In this document: positions 60,916 to 64,000 of the stretch, in pieces
How positions within the stretch are numbered: the stretch's first letter is position 1
How the letters are laid out: each line of letters opens with the position of its first letter
From: Amycolatopsis mongoliensis
GTDB taxonomy: Bacteria; Actinomycetota; Actinomycetes; Mycobacteriales; Pseudonocardiaceae
Direction of reading: 5' to 3'
Length of the DNA stretch: 64,000 nt
Assembly (NCBI RefSeq): GCF_030285665.1
Contig: NZ_CP127295.1
Span: forward strand, 9,052,001 to 9,116,000
The notes under the pieces: model-generated
The model's input: the letters and a program-made list of their open reading frames with translations, nothing else
Databases searched by the model: none
Told to the model about the DNA's origin: nothing
Position numbers and translations under genes: made by a program

Positions 60916-61922
60916 CGGAACTCCCCCGGCTTGCGCGGGCGCGTCCAGCGCAGCGTCGCCCCGCCCCAGCTCATACCGCCACCGAAAGCCACGAGGAGCA
61001 CGACGTCGTCGTCGAACAGCCGGCCGGAGCGGACGGCGTCGTCGAGGGTGATCGGGACCGAGGCCGCGCCGGTGTTGCCGTACCGTTCGACGGTCAGGTG
61101 CATCTGGTCCGGCCGCAGGTCCAGCGTCTTCGCCAGGTCCTGCAGCATCCGGCCGTTCGCCTGGTGCGGCACGATGAGGTCGATCTCCGACACTTCCAGC
61201 TCCGCCGACTTCGCGACGTCGACGACCAGGTCGGGCAGCACTCTCGAGGCGAGCTCCCGGACCTGCCTGCCCCGCATGGCGAAGTAGTGTTCGCCGGCGG
61301 CGAGGGTCGCCGCGCTCGCCGGCCGCCGGCTCCCGCCGCCGGGCACGGTGACGAAGTCGGCGGTCGTCCCGTCGGATCCGAGCGCGCTCGACAGCAGGCC
61401 GCGGCCGTTGCCCCGCTTGCCGAGCACCACGGCGCCGGCGCCGTCGCCGAACAGCACGCAGGTGCGCCGGTCCTCGTAGTTCAGGATGCGCGAGTAGGTG
61501 TCCGCGCCGATGACGAGGGCGTTGCGGGGCAACGGATCCGCTTCGAGCAGTGCGTGCGCGGTGATCAGTGCGTAGACGAAGCCGCTGCAGACGGAGTCCA
61601 CGTCGAACGCGGCGGCCCGCATCGCGCCCAGGTTGGCCTGCACGGTGCAGGCCGTGGCGGGGATCGGCTGGTCGGGGGTCGAGGTGGCGACGATCAGCAG
61701 GTCGATGTCGGTCGCGGCGAGGTTCGCCGCGCGCAGCGCGTGTTCCGCGGCCTGGGTGGCCAGGTCGGACGTCGCTTCGTCCGGCGCCGCCACGCGGCGT
61801 TCGGCGATGCACGTCTTGTCGAAGATCCACTGTTCGCCGAGGCCGAGCCGGCGGCCGAGCTCGACGCTGGTGAGGACGGTCTCCGGCAGGTACGAGCCGG
61901 TACCGAGAATGGCCGTGTTCAT
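60912..61922 (-). CDS. KAS III (FabH-like) ketosynthase
   Basis: A 336-residue thiolase-fold enzyme; ATG 61922 follows AAAGG. N-terminus ILGTGSYLPETVLTSVEL; active-site Cys112 in AAAFDVDSVCSGFVYAL; His in IVPHQANGRMLQDLA; Asn in RYGNTGAASVPITLDD; end DDVVLLVAFGGGMSWGGATL. All three catalytic residues are present, so it can condense an acyl-CoA with malonyl-ACP or, like CerJ-type relatives, move an acyl group onto an alcohol. Within a cluster with a PapA-like acyltransferase and glycosyltransferase, it likely starts or attaches a short acyl chain. Confidence 0.93.
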   Translation of the reverse strand: MNTAILGTGSYLPETVLTSVELGRRLGLGEQWIFDKTCIAERRVAAPDEATSDLATQAAEHALRAANLAATDIDLLIVATSTPDQPIPATACTVQANLGAMRAAAFDVDSVCSGFVYALITAHALLEADPLPRNALVIGADTYSRILNYEDRRTCVLFGDGAGAVVLGKRGNGRGLLSSALGSDGTTADFVTVPGGGSRRPASAATLAAGEHYFAMRGRQVRELASRVLPDLVVDVAKSAELEVSEIDLIVPHQANGRMLQDLAKTLDLRPDQMHLTVERYGNTGAASVPITLDDAVRSGRLFDDDVVLLVAFGGGMSWGGATLRWTRPRKPGEFR

Positions 61923-61942
61923 TTCGGTGGCGCCTTTCTCCG

Positions 61943-62161
61943 TTATTCCGCGAACTTCGTGCGGTCGCACCAAACGAAGACAGCGCCGTCTTCCGGTACT
62001 CCGAGGGCGGGGCTTTCGGGGACGAAGTGCTCGTAGCCCGCCCCGAACGGGATCTTCAACCGGGCGTGAGAGAGTTCGGCGAAGCGGACGAGCACGGTTT
62101 CGGGCATTCCGTCGGGTGCTCCCTTCAAGGTCACTTTCACGGTCGGCTCGGCAGAGCCCAT
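61943..62161 (-). CDS. small DUF5988-like protein
   Basis: A 72-residue protein; ATG 62161 with GGAGAGG about ten bases upstream. Sequence pattern VKVTLKGAPDGMPETVLVRF, LKIPFGAGYEHFVPES and VFVWCDRTKFAE matches what I know as DUF5988, a small actinobacterial family often found within antibiotic clusters; its role is not known. It sits between the exporter permease and KAS III genes with gaps of 31 and 20 bases, so is clearly co-transcribed. Confidence 0.75.
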   Translation of the reverse strand: MGSAEPTVKVTLKGAPDGMPETVLVRFAELSHARLKIPFGAGYEHFVPESPALGVPEDGAVFVWCDRTKFAE

Positions 62162-62192
62162 GGCCTGTTTCACCTCTCCCGGGTTCGGCGCG

Positions 62193-62972
62193 TCATCCGA
62201 CGCGCCGGTGGTAGGCGCGGATCGCCAGGGGGAAGAACACTCCGAGCACGCCGGCCGACCAGGCCAGCGCACCGGTGAGCGGGCCCGCGACCGGCCCGCC
62301 GCTCAGCAGGCCCCGCACGACGTCGGCGAGCAGGCTCACCGGGTTGACCCCGGACCAGGCCCGCAGCCAGCCGGGCATGGTCGCGGCCGGGACGAAGACG
62401 TTGCTCGCGAACACCAGCGGCATGAACAGCGCGACGGCACTGCCCTGCACCGCGTCCCGGTCCCGCAGCACCATGCCGAGGAACACGGTGACCCAGCAGA
62501 AGCACAGCCCGGCGGTCACCAGGACCGCCGTCGCGGCCAGCACTTCCAGCGGACCGGTCCGCACGCGGAACCCCAGGACCGCACCCGCTCCCAGCAGCAC
62601 CGCGATCGCCACGACGTAACGGACCGCGCCGGCGAGCACCACCCCGGTCAGCGGGGCCGACCGGGCGATCGGCATGCTCCGGAACCGGTCGAACACGCCG
62701 CTGCCCGCGTCGCTGTTCAGGCCGACACCGGCCGAGAGGGTGGCCATCAGCACGCTCGGCACCATCAGCCCCGGCACCAGGTCCTGCAGGTAGGCGCCCG
62801 GGCTGCCGGCGATGGCACCGCCGAACAGGTACCCGAACATGACCAGGAACAGCAGTGGCTGGACGGTGACGTCGACCAGGTGCTCGGGGTTGCGGCGGAT
62901 CTTGAGCACGCCTCGCCCGGCCAGGATGAGCCCGTGCCGCACGGCGTCCGCCGGACCGACCCGGCCGCTCAT
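62193..62972 (-). CDS. ABC-2 type exporter permease (DrrB-like)
   Basis: A 259-residue membrane protein with six TM segments: ILAGRGVLKIRRNPEHLVDV, TVQPLLFLVMFGYLFGGAIA, DLVPGLMVPSVLMATLSAGV, then FDRFRSMPIARSAPLTGVVL, LVTAGLCFCWVTVFLGMVLR and FASNVFVPAATMPGWLRAWS. The FxRFRSMPIARSA loop and FVPxxTMPxWLR are typical of DrrB-like antibiotic export permeases. The ATG overlaps the ATPase stop (ATGA), so the two form one transporter. Confidence 0.92.
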   Translation of the reverse strand: MSGRVGPADAVRHGLILAGRGVLKIRRNPEHLVDVTVQPLLFLVMFGYLFGGAIAGSPGAYLQDLVPGLMVPSVLMATLSAGVGLNSDAGSGVFDRFRSMPIARSAPLTGVVLAGAVRYVVAIAVLLGAGAVLGFRVRTGPLEVLAATAVLVTAGLCFCWVTVFLGMVLRDRDAVQGSAVALFMPLVFASNVFVPAATMPGWLRAWSGVNPVSLLADVVRGLLSGGPVAGPLTGALAWSAGVLGVFFPLAIRAYHRRVG

Positions 62973-63958
62973 CCGGCGCTCCCCTCCCGCGCCGCGGGCA
63001 CCTCCGGCTCGTCCGGTGGCCGGTCGGCCGGTTTCCCCGTCAGTGCGAGGAAGACCTCGTCCAGGCTCGGCAGCCGCAGGCCCAGTTCGGCCACGGCCAG
63101 CCCGGCCTGGTCCAGCTTCCGCACCAAGGTGGACAGCACCATCGGGTCGGCGGCCGGAGCGGTGAGCAGGCCGGAGCCGAAGTCCCGGGCCGGGGTGGTG
63201 CCGGTCAGCTTGCCGAGCACCCGCGCGGTGGCGTCCATGTCCTGGGGCAGGGCGGGCCGCACCTGGACCGTGCGGCCGCCGACCCGGTGCTTGAGCTCGT
63301 CGGGCGTGCCGTCGGCGACGACCCGGCCGGCGTCGAACACCGTGACGCGGTCGGCGAGCCGGTCGGCCTCCTCCAGGTACTGCGTGGTGAGCAGCACGGT
63401 GACGCCTTCGGCCACCAGTTCCCGCACCACCTGCCACAGTTCCCGGCGGACGTACGGGTCCAGCCCGGTGGTCGGTTCGTCGAGGCAGAGCACCCGCGGC
63501 CGGCCGATCAGGCTCGCCGCGAGGTCCAGCCGGCGACGCATGCCGCCGGAGTACGTCGCCGCGGGCCGGGCGGCGGCCTCCCCGAGCTCGAAGCGCTCGA
63601 GCAGGTCCGCCGCCCGGTCCCGCGCCGCGGGGCGGGACAGTCCCAGCAACCGGCCGAACAGCACCAGGTTCTCCGCGCCCGACAGGTCCCCGTCGACGGA
63701 CGCGTACTGGCCGGTGAGCCCGAGCAGAGAGCGAACCCGCGCCGGTTCCCGCTCCACGTCGAGGCCACCGATCCGGACCAGGCCGCGGTCCGGCCGCAGG
63801 AGCGTGGCCAGTACCCGGACCATGGTCGTCTTCCCGGCGCCGTTCGGCCCGAGCACGCCGACCACCGTGCCCGCCGGAACGGCGAAACTGACGCGGTCGA
63901 GCGCTGTGGTCCGCCCGAACCGCTTGACCAGATTCTCCACCCGGATCATCGGCGGCAC
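62969..63958 (-). CDS. ABC exporter ATPase (DrrA-like)
   Basis: A 329-residue ATPase from GTG 63958, directly after GGAGGAAAC (ATG 63949 is a less likely start). Walker A GPNGAGKT, Q-loop TGQYASVDGDLSGAENLVLF, signature YSGGMRRRLDLAASL, Walker B VLCLDEPTTGLD, H-loop LLTTQYLEEADRLADR, and the DrrA-type C-terminal extension ending LPSLDEVFLALTG. With the next gene it forms a daunorubicin-type exporter, probably carrying the cluster's product out and giving self-resistance. It is the first gene visible of the operon; only 42 bases remain to the right edge. Confidence 0.93.
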   Translation of the reverse strand: MPPMIRVENLVKRFGRTTALDRVSFAVPAGTVVGVLGPNGAGKTTMVRVLATLLRPDRGLVRIGGLDVEREPARVRSLLGLTGQYASVDGDLSGAENLVLFGRLLGLSRPAARDRAADLLERFELGEAAARPAATYSGGMRRRLDLAASLIGRPRVLCLDEPTTGLDPYVRRELWQVVRELVAEGVTVLLTTQYLEEADRLADRVTVFDAGRVVADGTPDELKHRVGGRTVQVRPALPQDMDATARVLGKLTGTTPARDFGSGLLTAPAADPMVLSTLVRKLDQAGLAVAELGLRLPSLDEVFLALTGKPADRPPDEPEVPAAREGSAG

Positions 63959-64000
63959 GTTTCCTCCCTGACGCGTACTCTTTTTTTCGGCCGGGACGTG

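Noticed and set aside
1..64000. CRISPR arrays, tRNA and rRNA genes
   Set aside because: No regularly spaced repeats, no T-arm/anticodon patterns and no rRNA-like stretches were seen on reading the window.

Overview
The window is about 70% GC or higher, with GTG/TTG starts, strong G/C wobble bias, LuxR, TetR and ATP-binding MalT-type regulators, Tat and lipoprotein exporters, type VII-like proteins and biosynthetic genes. It reads as the chromosome of a filamentous actinomycete. An intergenic repeat at 56.3 kb resembles ones I remember from Amycolatopsis, so a Pseudonocardiaceae host is my best guess (inference, not proof). No rRNA, tRNA or CRISPR array is visible.

Layout. (1) 0-7.6 kb is a loose region: two small secreted proteins, a membrane-anchored protein, a TetR gene, a WXG100/DUF4474 pair probably exported by type VII secretion, and several broken genes (AMP-ligase start, glyoxalase-like end, truncated ASCH-like protein). 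(2) 7.6-26.3 kb is a stress- and membrane-flavoured island: GH15 hydrolase, MFS transporter, SHOCT protein plus potassium channel, two MalT-type LuxR (LAL) regulators, DUF2252, a lipid/diacylglycerol kinase, DUF1269, an AI-2E family permease and a TrmB/LuxR regulator. Most divergent promoters here carry the same 21-bp palindrome (CCTCAYCC-N5-GGGYGAGG) about 60 bp upstream of a start codon. An IS110 element has landed between one such site and the SHOCT/channel operon. (3) 26.2-33.5 kb encodes secreted proteins (subtilase, two lamin-tail proteins, DUF4142) with an XRE regulator and a response regulator whose phospho-acceptor Asp is Glu.

(4) 33.6-40.3 kb is a tightly coupled three-gene operon: aspartokinase, a 1351-residue NRPS-like membrane synthetase built like epsilon-poly-lysine synthetase (A-T-six TM-three soluble domains), and a diaminobutyrate-type aminotransferase. 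Together these predict a cationic homopoly-amino acid made from aspartate, most likely poly-diaminobutyrate. (5) 41-47.7 kb holds a SnoaL-like/TetR pair, a repeat-rich RTX-like secreted protein, a Tat esterase, an acyl-CoA synthetase divergent from a GAF-LuxR regulator, and a TetR gene.

(6) 47.8-56.3 kb (+ strand) is an uptake and breakdown operon: CocE-type hydrolase, family-5 binding lipoprotein, GH1 beta-glucosidase, permease, permease-ATPase fusion and ATPase. (7) 56.4-64 kb (- strand, running off the right edge) faces it with the reverse chemistry: drug ABC exporter, DUF5988, KAS III, a second CocE hydrolase, a PapA-like acyltransferase and a macrolide-type glycosyltransferase. This looks like part of a cluster for a glycosylated, acylated metabolite.
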